From NCBI GenBank assembly GCA_022071945.1, contig JAJVIN010000005.1, positions 62,001 to 126,000 on the forward strand: a stretch of DNA of 64,000 nt, in the 5' to 3' direction. The position numbers and the translations under genes were made by a program. A model generated the notes under the pieces. It made no database searches and was not told the DNA's origin. It saw only the letters and a list, made by a program, of their open reading frames with translations. This DNA is from Thermoanaerobaculia bacterium. Its GTDB lineage: Bacteria; Acidobacteriota; Thermoanaerobaculia; UBA5066. Below are positions 27,548 through 35,748 of the stretch, piece after piece; positions within the stretch are counted from its first letter, which is position 1, and every line of letters starts with the position of its first letter.

Positions 27548-28978
27548 TCACCGCCTCTCGATGGCGAGTTTCGGGAACGTCCAGCTGACGGCGAATGCCA
27601 GGAGACCGATCACCGCGACGATCGCAAAGATCGGGAGCATCCCGGTCCGGATGGTGGCGGCGAAACCCAAGACGACCGTCGCGTCGAGACCGTGCCCGCG
27701 CTCGGGACCGAGGAGGCTGGTGAGCACTTCAGGGGGCATCTTCCCGGCCACGGCGTTGGCCAGGACGACTCCCAGCGCTCCGGTCGCGAGGGCACCCCCG
27801 ATCGTCCGGAAGAACATCGAGCTCGCAGTCGCCACACCCCGCCGGCTCCAGTCCACGCTTTCCTGAACCGCGATGAAGAGCGCGGTGTTCGCGAACCCCA
27901 TCCCCGTGCCGAAAAACAGCATGATCGCCCGGACCGAGTTCGCCCCCGCTTCGTGCGTCAGAGCGAGCCAGAGCCCCAGCGTGGAGATCCCAACGATCGA
28001 GAGGCCCCCGCGAACCAGCGGCCGGTAGCCGATCATCGGCAGGATCCGGCCAGACAGGGCGCTGGCAATCGGCCATCCGATCAGCATCGGCGCCACGGCG
28101 GATCCGGCCTCCGTCGGTGTTCCGCCGCGAACAGCCTGGACAAAGAGCGGGACGTACATGAGCGTCCCCATCATCGCGGCGCCCATCAGCGTCCCGCAGA
28201 TGCTGGCGACCCCGATCGCCTTGATCGAGAAGAGCGACAGCGGCACGAGGGGCGCCGGCGCTCGAAGCTCCGTTCTGATGAAGAGAACGAACGACACGGC
28301 CGCCAGCGGAAGGGTGAGAAGGGGCCACTCGCCTCCGGCCCCCGCCAGCAGGGAGACGATGGACACGCAGAGGAGGACGGCTCCCAGCCAGTCCAGCGTC
28401 CGGCCCTCTTGGACCCCGCGCTTCTTCTCATGAAAGAACGTCCACAGGAGAACGCCCGCCAGGAATCCAAATGGCAGGTTCAGGAAGAAGACCCAGCGCC
28501 ACGAGAACGCATGAACAATGAGCCCTCCCAGAAGCGGACCGATCATCCCGGCCAGGCCCCAAACGGCTCCAAAAAGGCCCTGAATCTTCGACCGCTCCTC
28601 GAGCGTGAAGATGTCGCCCACGATCGTCAGGCCAACGGGCTGCAGCGCCCCGGCGCCGGCCCCCTGAACGGCCCGGAAGACGACGAGGGTCGTCATCGAC
28701 CAGGCGAACCCGCTCGCCGCGGATCCGAGAAGGAAGACGGCCATCCCGGCCAGCATGATCGAACGGCGTCCGAGCGTGTCGGCCAGCTTGCCCCAGACCG
28801 GTATGGTGAGGGTCGTTGCGAGCATGTAGATCGAGCCGACCCAGCCATAGAGCTCGAGGCCGTGCAGATCCGAAACGACGGTCGGCATCGCAGTCGCCAC
28901 GACCGTCGCCTCCATGGCCGCCATGAAGCTCGACAGCAGGACGGCGGCCACGGTCAGGGGCCGGTTCGTTTCTCTCAT
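27548..28978 (-). CDS. MFS multidrug exporter, DHA2-like
   Basis: A 476-residue membrane protein with 12-14 hydrophobic segments. It begins RPLTVAAVLLSSFMAAMEATVVATAMPTV, the typical first helix of EmrB/QacA-type exporters (with ATVV..AMPTV as motif D1), and has motif A as GKLADTLGRRS. This family exports drugs or other amphipathic compounds with proton antiport. ATG 28978 was chosen because that helix must be N-terminal; the frame continues upstream but would invade the divergent G3E gene. No regulator is adjacent. Confidence 0.88.
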   Translation of the reverse strand: MRETNRPLTVAAVLLSSFMAAMEATVVATAMPTVVSDLHGLELYGWVGSIYMLATTLTIPVWGKLADTLGRRSIMLAGMAVFLLGSAASGFAWSMTTLVVFRAVQGAGAGALQPVGLTIVGDIFTLEERSKIQGLFGAVWGLAGMIGPLLGGLIVHAFSWRWVFFLNLPFGFLAGVLLWTFFHEKKRGVQEGRTLDWLGAVLLCVSIVSLLAGAGGEWPLLTLPLAAVSFVLFIRTELRAPAPLVPLSLFSIKAIGVASICGTLMGAAMMGTLMYVPLFVQAVRGGTPTEAGSAVAPMLIGWPIASALSGRILPMIGYRPLVRGGLSIVGISTLGLWLALTHEAGANSVRAIMLFFGTGMGFANTALFIAVQESVDWSRRGVATASSMFFRTIGGALATGALGVVLANAVAGKMPPEVLTSLLGPERGHGLDATVVLGFAATIRTGMLPIFAIVAVIGLLAFAVSWTFPKLAIERR

Positions 28979-29056
28979 CCCTGATACTCTTCCGCGTCGC
29001 CAGCGGTGTCCGGCCCTCGTCGGGGCGCCCGGGACACCAGCTGGTACCGCCGACCC

Positions 29057-30562
29057 ATGATGCCAGAACCCGGCCTCCCCAAGATCCCCGTCCACGTCCT
29101 CTCCGGCTTCCTCGGAACCGGCAAGACGACGGCCGTCCGCGCCCTCCTCGACCGTCGCGGCAAGAAGGAAAGAATCGCCCTCGTCATCAACGAGTTCGGC
29201 GATCTGGGCATCGACGGAGCGCTCCTGTCGGACTGCGCGAGCTGCCTCTTGATGGAGGTGCCAGGCGGGTGCGTCTGCTGCACGGCGCTGGCCGACCTCG
29301 AGGCCTCTCTCGAGGAGATCCTCCAGCTCGCCGCGCCGGACCGGATCGTGATCGAGCCGACCGGGCTCGCGAGGAGCTCGGACATCGTGGACGTCCTGAG
29401 GCGCCCTGCCTGGGAGGGACGCGTCGACCTCAGGCCCGTGATCACTTTCGTCGATCCTGGCCTCGACTTGGCCCGGCAGTACGAAGAGGGCGGCCTCTTC
29501 AGGGACCAGATCGACGCCGGAGACTACCTCGTCATCAACAGGTGCGACCTTGCGAGCCCCGGCCAGATCGAGACGGCCGAGGCCTTCTTGAGAGAGCTCT
29601 TCCCCCCGAAGCTCGGCATTCACCGGACCTCCTTCGGCGTGCTGCCCGACGCCGTCCTTAGACCCGCCGGAAACGAGCGGCGGGCCGCCCGCAAGTCCCT
29701 CCCGTCGGTCTCCCCTCTCCCCACAAGGCGCTCCTCTCGCAAGAACTCAGTCGAGGGGTTCGAGGGCCGCGGCTGGACCTTCCCCGCGCAGCGGGTGTTC
29801 GCAGCCGAAGACGTCGCGCGATTCCTCGAGATCCTCCGGACTGGCGAGGGCCTTTCCGGTTCCGTCGCTCGTGCCAAGGGAATCCTCCAGACGACTGCCG
29901 GGTGGAAGGTCTTCGAGCTCGCCGGCGGCACACTCCACTCTGGCCCCTCCTCGTACCGCCGGGACAATCGCTTCGATCTCGTCCTGAAGGGTGGATCTGA
30001 GAAGGACCTGGAGACTCTGCAGGAGCTCCTCAACCAATGCCTGATCCGGGAGGACGAACCTCTTCTGTCGCTGGAGACGGAAACGGGCCAGATCGCCACA
30101 TTCGATCGCAGACGCCTCGTCGAAATCGAGGCGCCGGGCGCGCTGCCCGGAGAGATCCCGCTCAGAGTGCTCCTTCTCTCGCAGGACCCGGCCCGGACTG
30201 AATCCCTGGTTGGTTCGCCAGGAGAGCCCAACCCGGAAGCGTCGATCCCCGGTCTCCCCTGGCTCTGGCTCATCTCGGAGCGCGGGCTCTTCGGGACCGG
30301 CGCACGCCGTGAGCTTCTGGAGCGGGGCCGGATCGTCTTTTCCGAGAAGGGCGAATTCCTCACCGAGGAGAACGGCGGCCCCTTCCGCTTCGAGATCTCG
30401 GACGAGGAGGCGCGCGGCTTCGAGGACGAGGTCGATCGTTGCCGGAGCGTCCCGGCTCTGTGCGCTCTCAGGCTTGCCGCCCTTCCAGGATCGCGAACCG
30501 TCCCGCCGCTTCCCTTGCCGAAAGGATTCGCGGAGTCGGAAGGACTCGACCTCTCACTCTGA
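29057..30562 (+). CDS. G3E-family GTPase (CobW/COG0523-like) with long C-terminus
   Basis: A 501-residue protein. The P-loop is GFLGTGKTTAVRALL (~residues 15-29), the metal-binding motif is GGCVCCTA, as in zinc-related COG0523 metallochaperones, and ETG-type DVVIEPTGLAR appears as IVIEPTGLARSSD. The guanine-specificity motif reads NRCD instead of NKxD, so GTP preference may be altered. The chain is about 100-150 residues longer than usual CobW proteins and the C-terminal part is not a clear CobW_C domain. Role: probably GTP-dependent metal (Zn, Co or other) delivery in the cytosol. Two adjacent ATG codons (29057, 29060) are possible starts; neither has a clear ribosome site. Confidence 0.82.
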   Translation: MMPEPGLPKIPVHVLSGFLGTGKTTAVRALLDRRGKKERIALVINEFGDLGIDGALLSDCASCLLMEVPGGCVCCTALADLEASLEEILQLAAPDRIVIEPTGLARSSDIVDVLRRPAWEGRVDLRPVITFVDPGLDLARQYEEGGLFRDQIDAGDYLVINRCDLASPGQIETAEAFLRELFPPKLGIHRTSFGVLPDAVLRPAGNERRAARKSLPSVSPLPTRRSSRKNSVEGFEGRGWTFPAQRVFAAEDVARFLEILRTGEGLSGSVARAKGILQTTAGWKVFELAGGTLHSGPSSYRRDNRFDLVLKGGSEKDLETLQELLNQCLIREDEPLLSLETETGQIATFDRRRLVEIEAPGALPGEIPLRVLLLSQDPARTESLVGSPGEPNPEASIPGLPWLWLISERGLFGTGARRELLERGRIVFSEKGEFLTEENGGPFRFEISDEEARGFEDEVDRCRSVPALCALRLAALPGSRTVPPLPLPKGFAESEGLDLSL

Positions 30563-30683
30563 AGCAATCGGTGCCCTGGCTCTCCGAGAGCCCCCTCTCG
30601 AGAAGGTGTCCTGCATGACGCCCATCCAGCTCCCGGTCGCAAATCTGCTTCTCATCCTCTGAACCGGCGCGAAGCCCCGGCAG

Positions 30684-30715
30684 CTCCCTCCTTTGTAAAG
30701 AGGGGGTGGGGGGAG
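30684..30715. repeat. Imperfect CTCCCTCC...GGGGGGAG palindrome
   Basis: CTCCCTCCTTTGTAAAGAGG followed by a G-rich arm, in the 221-nt gap before the ankyrin gene. The outer arms resemble those of the perfect inverted repeat at 15503. REP-like or terminator-like; weak evidence. Confidence 0.35.
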
Positions 30716-30783
30716 TTAGAGTCTGCCGAGGCTCCACCGCCACGATTCCGGACTCACTTCTCCACATCTCCAGAAGGCCCTCG

Positions 30784-31578
30784 ATGAAACAGACTCGCGC
30801 CCTGGCGGCCATCCTTCTCTTCCTCCTCGTTGCGGCTCCCGGTCTGCGCGCCGGCGATCTCGACGTCTTCAAGACCTACGTGAATTCGGTCGCCAACGAG
30901 GAGGCCCGCGAGGCCGAGGTGAGGCAGGCTCTCGAGGCGCGTCCCGAGCTCGCCAACGCCCGCGACGAAGAGGGCCCGATCCTGCAATGGGCCCTCTCGT
31001 CGTCAGACGTCGAGGGTGATACGGGGAGAAAAAGCCGCAAGCTCGCGGAGCTCCTCATCGCCAAGGGGGCAAACGTCAACGCGCCGGACGGAGACGGCAA
31101 GCCCCTCATCATTCGCTTCGCCCTGTCGGCCCAGAAGGTTCCGCTCGAGATCCTCGTGAAGGCCCGCGCGAACGTGAACATCAGGGAAGAGGAAACTGGC
31201 AGGACCGCCCTCCACCTGATCGCTCTCATTCCGGAAATCTCGACGGAACGGAATCCGGATCCCTCCCGCGTCGAGACCCTCCTGGAGACCATCCGCTTTC
31301 TCATCAAGTCGGGAGCGGACGTCAACGCCAGGGATGCCGGTGGCGTGACGCCCCTGATGTCCGCCGCCTTTCTGGGAAACCTGAAGATGGCGGAGCTCCT
31401 GATCGCCTCGAAGGCCGACATCAACGCGAAGGACAACGAGGGCTACTCCATCCTCGGGATGGTGCTCACCCGCCTCGAGGAGGACTGGGCGAGCCGGGAC
31501 GAGAAGTCTCTCCTGCCGCCCGTCATCGAGCTCCTGAAGTCCAAGGGAGCCCGCGACGAGCGGCCCAAGAAGGAGTGA
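30784..31578 (+). CDS. Secreted ankyrin-repeat protein
   Basis: A 264-residue protein with a signal peptide (ALAAILLFLLVAAPGLRAGD). About five ankyrin repeats follow, seen in phrases such as LLIAKGANVNAPDGDGKPL, ARANVNIREEETGRTALHLIAL, LIKSGADVNARDAGGVTPLM and LLIASKADINAKDNEGYS. Ankyrin stacks bind other proteins; here the target would be periplasmic or extracellular. A TAGAGT -10-like element is at 30717. It is a single-gene unit, convergent with glutamine synthetase. No enzyme domain is present. Confidence 0.85.
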   Translation: MKQTRALAAILLFLLVAAPGLRAGDLDVFKTYVNSVANEEAREAEVRQALEARPELANARDEEGPILQWALSSSDVEGDTGRKSRKLAELLIAKGANVNAPDGDGKPLIIRFALSAQKVPLEILVKARANVNIREEETGRTALHLIALIPEISTERNPDPSRVETLLETIRFLIKSGADVNARDAGGVTPLMSAAFLGNLKMAELLIASKADINAKDNEGYSILGMVLTRLEEDWASRDEKSLLPPVIELLKSKGARDERPKKE

Positions 31579-31618
31579 GGAGGGCGCAAGGCCCCCTCCG
31601 CGTTCCGTCACTCGCGGT

Positions 31619-32959
31619 TCAGTAGGCCCGGAGGTACTCCTCGATCTCCCAGGGGTGGACCCGTGAGATGTAGGTATCCCATTCGGCCCGCTTGGCCTCG
31701 AGGAAATGACCGAGCATGTGCTCGCCAAGGGCGGCCTTGATGACGTCGTCCTTCTCGAGACAGTCGAGGGCTTCCAGGAGGTTCGCCGGAAGCTGCTCGA
31801 TCTTCCGCCGCTTCTTCTCCCTCTCTGACATCGCGAAGATGTTCTCGTTGACGGGATCGCCCGCGGGTATCTGGTTCTTGATGCCGTCGAGTCCGGCCGC
31901 GAGCATCACGGTGAAGGCGAGGTAGGGGTTGCAGGCCGGATCGGGCATCCGGACCTCGCACCGCGTGCCCATTCCCCGGCGGGCCGGAATCCGGATCATC
32001 GGCGAGCGGTTTCGCTCCGACCACGCCACGTTGACCGGAGCCTCGTAGCCCGGAACCAGCCGCTTGTAGGAATTCACCAGCGGGTTCGTGATCGCCGCGA
32101 TGGCCTTCGCGTGGCGGAGGAGTCCGCCGATGTAGTACAGAGCCAGCTGGGAGAGCTGGTAGGGAGCGTCCTCATCGTAGAAGGCGTTCTTCATGGACTT
32201 CCCCGAGCCCGTCATCAGCGACTGATGAACGTGCATCCCCGACCCGTTCACGCCGAAGATCGGCTTGGGCATGAAGGTCGCGTGGAGCCCATGATCGAGG
32301 GCGACCTTCTTGACGATGAGCTTGAAGGTCGTGACGTTGTCGGCCGTCGAGATGGCGTCCTCGTACTTGAAGTCGATCTCGTGCTGCCCGGGTGCCACCT
32401 CGTGGTGAGCGGCCTCGACCTCGAACCCCATAGCCTCCAGCGCCACCACGATGTCCCGCCGGGCGTCCTCGCCCCTGTCGACGGGAGTCAGATCGAAATA
32501 GCCGCCCTGGTCGTGCGTGTCGACGATCGGATCGCCGTTCGCGTCCCGGCGGAACAGGAAGAACTCGGCCTCGGGACCCGTCATCAGTGCGTAGCCGAGG
32601 TCCCTCGCCTTCTCCATCTGCCGCTTGAGCGTCTGTCGCGGACATCCCTTGAAAGGGGCGCCGGAGGGCTCGATGATGTCGCAAACGAGCCGCGCCACCT
32701 TTCCGTTCGGGTGTGACCACGGGAAGACCCTGAAGGTGGAAAGGTCCGGAACGAGCCCCATGTCCGATTCCTCGATCCGGGTGAACCCCTCGATCGAGGA
32801 GCCATCGAACTGAATCTGCCCGTCCAGGGCCTTCTCGAACTGCGAACGCGGGACCTCGACGTTCTTGATGATCCCCAGGATGTCCGTGAACTGAAGACGC
32901 AGGAACCGGACCCCCTCCTTGTCACAAAGAGCGAGGATTTCCGACTTGCTGTGCGCCAT
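31619..32959 (-). CDS. glnA: Glutamine synthetase type I (alpha subtype)
   Basis: A 446-residue enzyme making glutamine from glutamate, ammonia and ATP. GSI marks: QFDGSSIEGF, MTGPEAEFFLF, NGSGMHVHQSL (ATP/glutamate site), RIPARRGMGTRCEVRMPDPACNPYLAF, and the C-terminal VHPWEIEEYLRAY. The region where GSI-beta enzymes carry the adenylylated Tyr (NLYDLPPEE) reads ENIFAMSEREKKRR, and the 25-residue insert is missing, so it belongs to the GSI-alpha subtype, controlled by feedback rather than adenylylation. ATG 32959 has a perfect AAAGGAGGA ribosome site; the frame extends upstream without one. No glnB, amtB or ntr gene is nearby. Confidence 0.95.
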   Translation of the reverse strand: MAHSKSEILALCDKEGVRFLRLQFTDILGIIKNVEVPRSQFEKALDGQIQFDGSSIEGFTRIEESDMGLVPDLSTFRVFPWSHPNGKVARLVCDIIEPSGAPFKGCPRQTLKRQMEKARDLGYALMTGPEAEFFLFRRDANGDPIVDTHDQGGYFDLTPVDRGEDARRDIVVALEAMGFEVEAAHHEVAPGQHEIDFKYEDAISTADNVTTFKLIVKKVALDHGLHATFMPKPIFGVNGSGMHVHQSLMTGSGKSMKNAFYDEDAPYQLSQLALYYIGGLLRHAKAIAAITNPLVNSYKRLVPGYEAPVNVAWSERNRSPMIRIPARRGMGTRCEVRMPDPACNPYLAFTVMLAAGLDGIKNQIPAGDPVNENIFAMSEREKKRRKIEQLPANLLEALDCLEKDDVIKAALGEHMLGHFLEAKRAEWDTYISRVHPWEIEEYLRAY

Positions 32960-33122
32960 GAGTCCTCCTTTTGTCACCCGGGTGCCGGGAACGAGTTCGC
33001 GTTCATCGCTTGCGAGAGAACCAGCCGGGACGACCGGCGCCTTTCCCGGACACGGCACGCCATCAATGAGGATAGACCCGACGGAGTGCAGTACCAACGC
33101 TGACCGAGGCGGCCTCGCGGGC

Positions 33123-33128
33123 TAACAT
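33123..33128 (+). promoter_or_regulatory. -10-like hexamer TAACAT 7 nt before an ATG
   Basis: GCTAACATCCGCGTCATG. With a normal -10 to start-site distance the mRNA would begin at or next to the ATG at 33136, which has no Shine-Dalgarno. Confidence 0.45.
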
Positions 33129-33135
33129 CCGCGTC

Positions 33136-33765
33136 ATGAGCGAAACGAGAGAACGGGCATGGGCCCTCCTCGCCGAGTACACGAAGTCACAGGCTCTGAG
33201 ACGGCACGCGCTGGCGGTCGAGGCCTCGATGAAGGCGCTCGCCCGGAGCACCGGCATCACGGACCCCGGAGAAATCGAGAAGTGGGGCCTCGTTGGCCTC
33301 CTCCACGACTTCGACTACGAGCGCTTCCCGACCGAGGAAGACCACGTCTGGCGCGGGATGGAGATCCTGAGGTCTCACGGCTGGCCCGAGGACATCATCC
33401 GGGCGATCGGGGGCCACGCCTTCTACACGAAGATCGACAGGGTGACGCCGATGGAGAAGGCGATCCTGGCCGCCGACGAGCTCACGGGCTTCATCGGGGC
33501 TTGCGCCCTCGTGAGGCCCTCGAAGAAGGTCGCCGACCTCCCGGTCGAGTCCGTCGTCAAGCGTCTGAAGGAGAAGTCCTTCGCCCGGACGGTCGACCGG
33601 ACGTACGTAACCCGAGGGGCGGAGGAGTGGGGCACGCCGCTTGCCGAACTGATCTCCCTCTTGATCGCGGCCCAGATTCCGATCGCCGAGGCTCTCGGCC
33701 TGGGAGGCGTTCCCGCCCCCGACCTCCCCGATTCACCGGCTCCCACCGAGCCTCCACCGGCGTAA
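33136..33765 (+). CDS. HD-domain hydrolase
   Basis: A 209-residue protein of the HD superfamily. His in LRRHALAVEASM, HD in GLLHDFDYERFP and later His in IIRAIGGHAFYT make up the metal site, and a downstream Asp lies in AILAADELTGF. This subfamily is usually described as HDIG-type predicted phosphohydrolases acting on nucleotides or phosphate esters; the substrate is not known. It ends in a Pro-rich tail. A TAACAT hexamer lies 7 nt before the ATG and there is no ribosome site, so it may be leaderless. It is followed within 15 nt by the amidohydrolase gene, so a nucleotide or purine-related pathway is possible. Confidence 0.82.
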   Translation: MSETRERAWALLAEYTKSQALRRHALAVEASMKALARSTGITDPGEIEKWGLVGLLHDFDYERFPTEEDHVWRGMEILRSHGWPEDIIRAIGGHAFYTKIDRVTPMEKAILAADELTGFIGACALVRPSKKVADLPVESVVKRLKEKSFARTVDRTYVTRGAEEWGTPLAELISLLIAAQIPIAEALGLGGVPAPDLPDSPAPTEPPPA

Positions 33766-33779
33766 GCTTTGGAAAAAGA

Positions 33780-35162
33780 GTGAAGACCTTCCTGATCGAC
33801 CAGCCCCTCGTGGCCGGGATGACGTCGGCTGCGGACCTCACCCCCGATGGAGCCGTCCTCGTCGAGGATGGCCGCATCACCGCCCTTCACGGCGAGGCAC
33901 GCGAGAAGGCTGCCGCCCTCGTTCGCAAGGGCGAGCCCTTCGAGCGGATCGACGCTTCGGGTTTCTGGCTCTTGCCAGGGTTCGTCCAGACGCACATTCA
34001 CCTCTGTCAGACGCTTCTCAGGAACGGTCCGGACGACCTGGAGCTCCTCCCCTGGCTTCAGCAGCACGTCTGGCCGGGAGAAGCTGCACACACCGAGGAG
34101 ACCCTCGAGGTCTCCGCCCGGCTCGGGATCGCGGAGCTCCTCTCGGGCGGGACGACGGCGATCCTCGACATGGGAACCGTCCGCCACACGGACGCCATCT
34201 TCCGCGCCGCCCGAGACCTCGGCTTCCGCCTGACGGGCGGAAACGCCCTGATGGACGACCCCGAGCTGAACCCCGCCTACCTCCGCCTGACGCCCGAGGA
34301 GACTCTCGCGGAGACCAGCCGGCTCGCGCATCTCTGGCACGGGGCCGCGTCGGGACGGCTCCGATTCGCCTTCTGCCCGCGCTTCGCTCTCTCTTGCACG
34401 CACGACCTTCTCGTCCGCGTGGGGGAAAGGGCGCGATCAGACGGCTTTCTGATCCACACCCATGCCTCCGAAAACCGCACGGAGATCCGCATGGTGAAGG
34501 GCCGAACCGGAAAGGCGAACGTCGAGTACCTCAACGAGGCCGGGCTGTGCGGAGCACGGACCGTTCTCGCTCACGTGATCCACGTCAACGAGGACGAGCG
34601 GGCGCTGCTTCGCCACACCGGGACGGCGGTCGCGCACTGCCCGAGCTCGAACTTCAAGCTCGCGTCGGGGATGTGCCCGATTCCCGAGTACCGCCAGCAA
34701 GGGATCCGGGTCTCGCTGGGAGCCGACGGAGCCCCCTGCAACGACCGGCTCGACGTCTTCTCGGAAATGCGTCTCGCGGCCCTGATGCAGAAGGTCCGGA
34801 GCCACGCCGGCGCTCTATCGGCCTACGAGGTGGTCCGGATGGCCACGATCGAGGGGGCGGACGCCCTGGGTCTGGGGTCCGAAACCGGCACGATCGAAAT
34901 CGGCAAGAAGGCAGACCTCGTCCTCCTCGATCCGAGCTTCCCGCACTGCCAGCCGCAGAGCTGGCGGAAGGACCCGTTCGGCCCGATCGTCTACAGCTTC
35001 GACCGGACGAACGTCGTCGCCACGTTCGTCGAGGGGGAGCTCTGCTACCACCGGACTTCGAGGCCCGTCTCTGTTCTTGCGCCCGCGGCGGCCGAGATCG
35101 AGAATGCGGTAGAGATCCTGGAAGAACGCAAGCGCAGGTTGCTGGCCGGGGAGGAACCATGA
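33780..35162 (+). CDS. Amidohydrolase (guanine deaminase / chlorohydrolase-like, MtaD/TrzA group)
   Basis: A 460-residue metal-dependent deaminase. HxH is in FVQTHIHLCQT, the HASENRTE block follows strand 5, a His lies in VAHVIHVNE-like AHVIHVNEDE, and the catalytic Asp is in GADGAPCND. GTIEIGKKADLVLLD closes the beta-sandwich. Relatives deaminate guanine, SAH/MTA or triazines. The order Asp-Gly-Ala-Pro-Cys-Asn-Asp fits the MTA/SAH deaminase-TrzA branch rather than adenosine deaminase. The start is GTG at 33780 (GGA-type ribosome site), 15 nt after the HD gene. It overlaps the universal stress gene by 4 nt, so these three genes form one operon. Confidence 0.87.
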   Translation: MKTFLIDQPLVAGMTSAADLTPDGAVLVEDGRITALHGEAREKAAALVRKGEPFERIDASGFWLLPGFVQTHIHLCQTLLRNGPDDLELLPWLQQHVWPGEAAHTEETLEVSARLGIAELLSGGTTAILDMGTVRHTDAIFRAARDLGFRLTGGNALMDDPELNPAYLRLTPEETLAETSRLAHLWHGAASGRLRFAFCPRFALSCTHDLLVRVGERARSDGFLIHTHASENRTEIRMVKGRTGKANVEYLNEAGLCGARTVLAHVIHVNEDERALLRHTGTAVAHCPSSNFKLASGMCPIPEYRQQGIRVSLGADGAPCNDRLDVFSEMRLAALMQKVRSHAGALSAYEVVRMATIEGADALGLGSETGTIEIGKKADLVLLDPSFPHCQPQSWRKDPFGPIVYSFDRTNVVATFVEGELCYHRTSRPVSVLAPAAAEIENAVEILEERKRRLLAGEEP

Positions 35163-35623
35163 GTAAAGAAGACCGTCCCTTCCTCAAGCTGATCCTCGTC
35201 GGAACCGACTTCTCGGTGTGCGCGGCGCGGGCGCTGTCGATGGCCGTCGCGATCGCCAAGCCCCACGGAGCGAAGATCCACCTGCTGCACGTCCTGATGG
35301 AACCCGTACAGACCTTCGACATCGCAGCGGCCCTGCCGTATCCGGACTCCGGTGCCCGGCACGAGTGGGAGGCGGCCGCCCTGGCTCATCTCGCCAAGGA
35401 GGCGAAGGCCGTCGCCAAGCGTGGGCTCGAGGCGACCCACGAGCTCCGCTGGGGACGCCCCTCGGACATGATCATGGAGGCCGCCCTCGCGAAGAAGGCC
35501 TCCATGATCGTTCTCGGGACGCACGGCCGTTCCGCGCTCGAGAAGCTCCTCTTGGGCTCGACCGCCGAGCGGGTCGTGCGGCTGGCTCCGGTGCCAGTCC
35601 TGACGGTAAGAGAGAAACGCTGA
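35159..35623 (+). CDS. Universal stress protein (UspA family)
   Basis: A 154-residue single-domain USP. The ATP-binding loop GTHGRSALEKLLLGSTAERV carries the GxxG-(9x)-G(S/T) pattern of nucleotide-binding UspA proteins, with VGTDFSVCAARAL at the N-terminus and PVPVLTVR at the C-terminus. Its ATG overlaps the amidohydrolase stop (ATGA), with GAGG upstream. Role: a cytosolic stress-survival protein; no direct link to the two upstream genes is known. Confidence 0.92.
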   Translation: MSKEDRPFLKLILVGTDFSVCAARALSMAVAIAKPHGAKIHLLHVLMEPVQTFDIAAALPYPDSGARHEWEAAALAHLAKEAKAVAKRGLEATHELRWGRPSDMIMEAALAKKASMIVLGTHGRSALEKLLLGSTAERVVRLAPVPVLTVREKR

Positions 35624-35650
35624 ATCGGGATTCGGGAGAGACCGGGTCAA

Positions 35651-35696
35651 TCGAATGGTGCATTCGATCCATACGGAATAGTGCAAACGCACTATT
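35651..35696. other. Two consecutive hairpins before a C tract
   Basis: TCGAATG-GTG-CATTCGA (35651-35667) and AATAGTGC-AAAC-GCACTATT (35677-35696) are perfect 7- and 8-bp stems. They lie between the stress-protein stop and the C15 tract. The second could act as a terminator without a T-run, or as an operator. Confidence 0.6.
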
Positions 35697-35697
35697 G

Positions 35698-35712
35698 CCC
35701 CCCCCCCCCCCC
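35698..35712 (+). repeat. Homopolymer tract of 15 C
   Basis: Fifteen consecutive C residues, 36 nt upstream of the ATG at 35749. Such tracts change length by strand slippage and are also prone to assembly error. Confidence 0.85.
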
Positions 35713-35748
35713 GAAGCAAGTAGCTTCCAGGGCGGAGGATTTCTCGTC

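Noticed and set aside
31579-31618. Hairpin AGGAGGG...CCCCCTCC between the ankyrin and glnA stops
   Set aside because: The arms match imperfectly and no T-run follows; too weak to list as a terminator.
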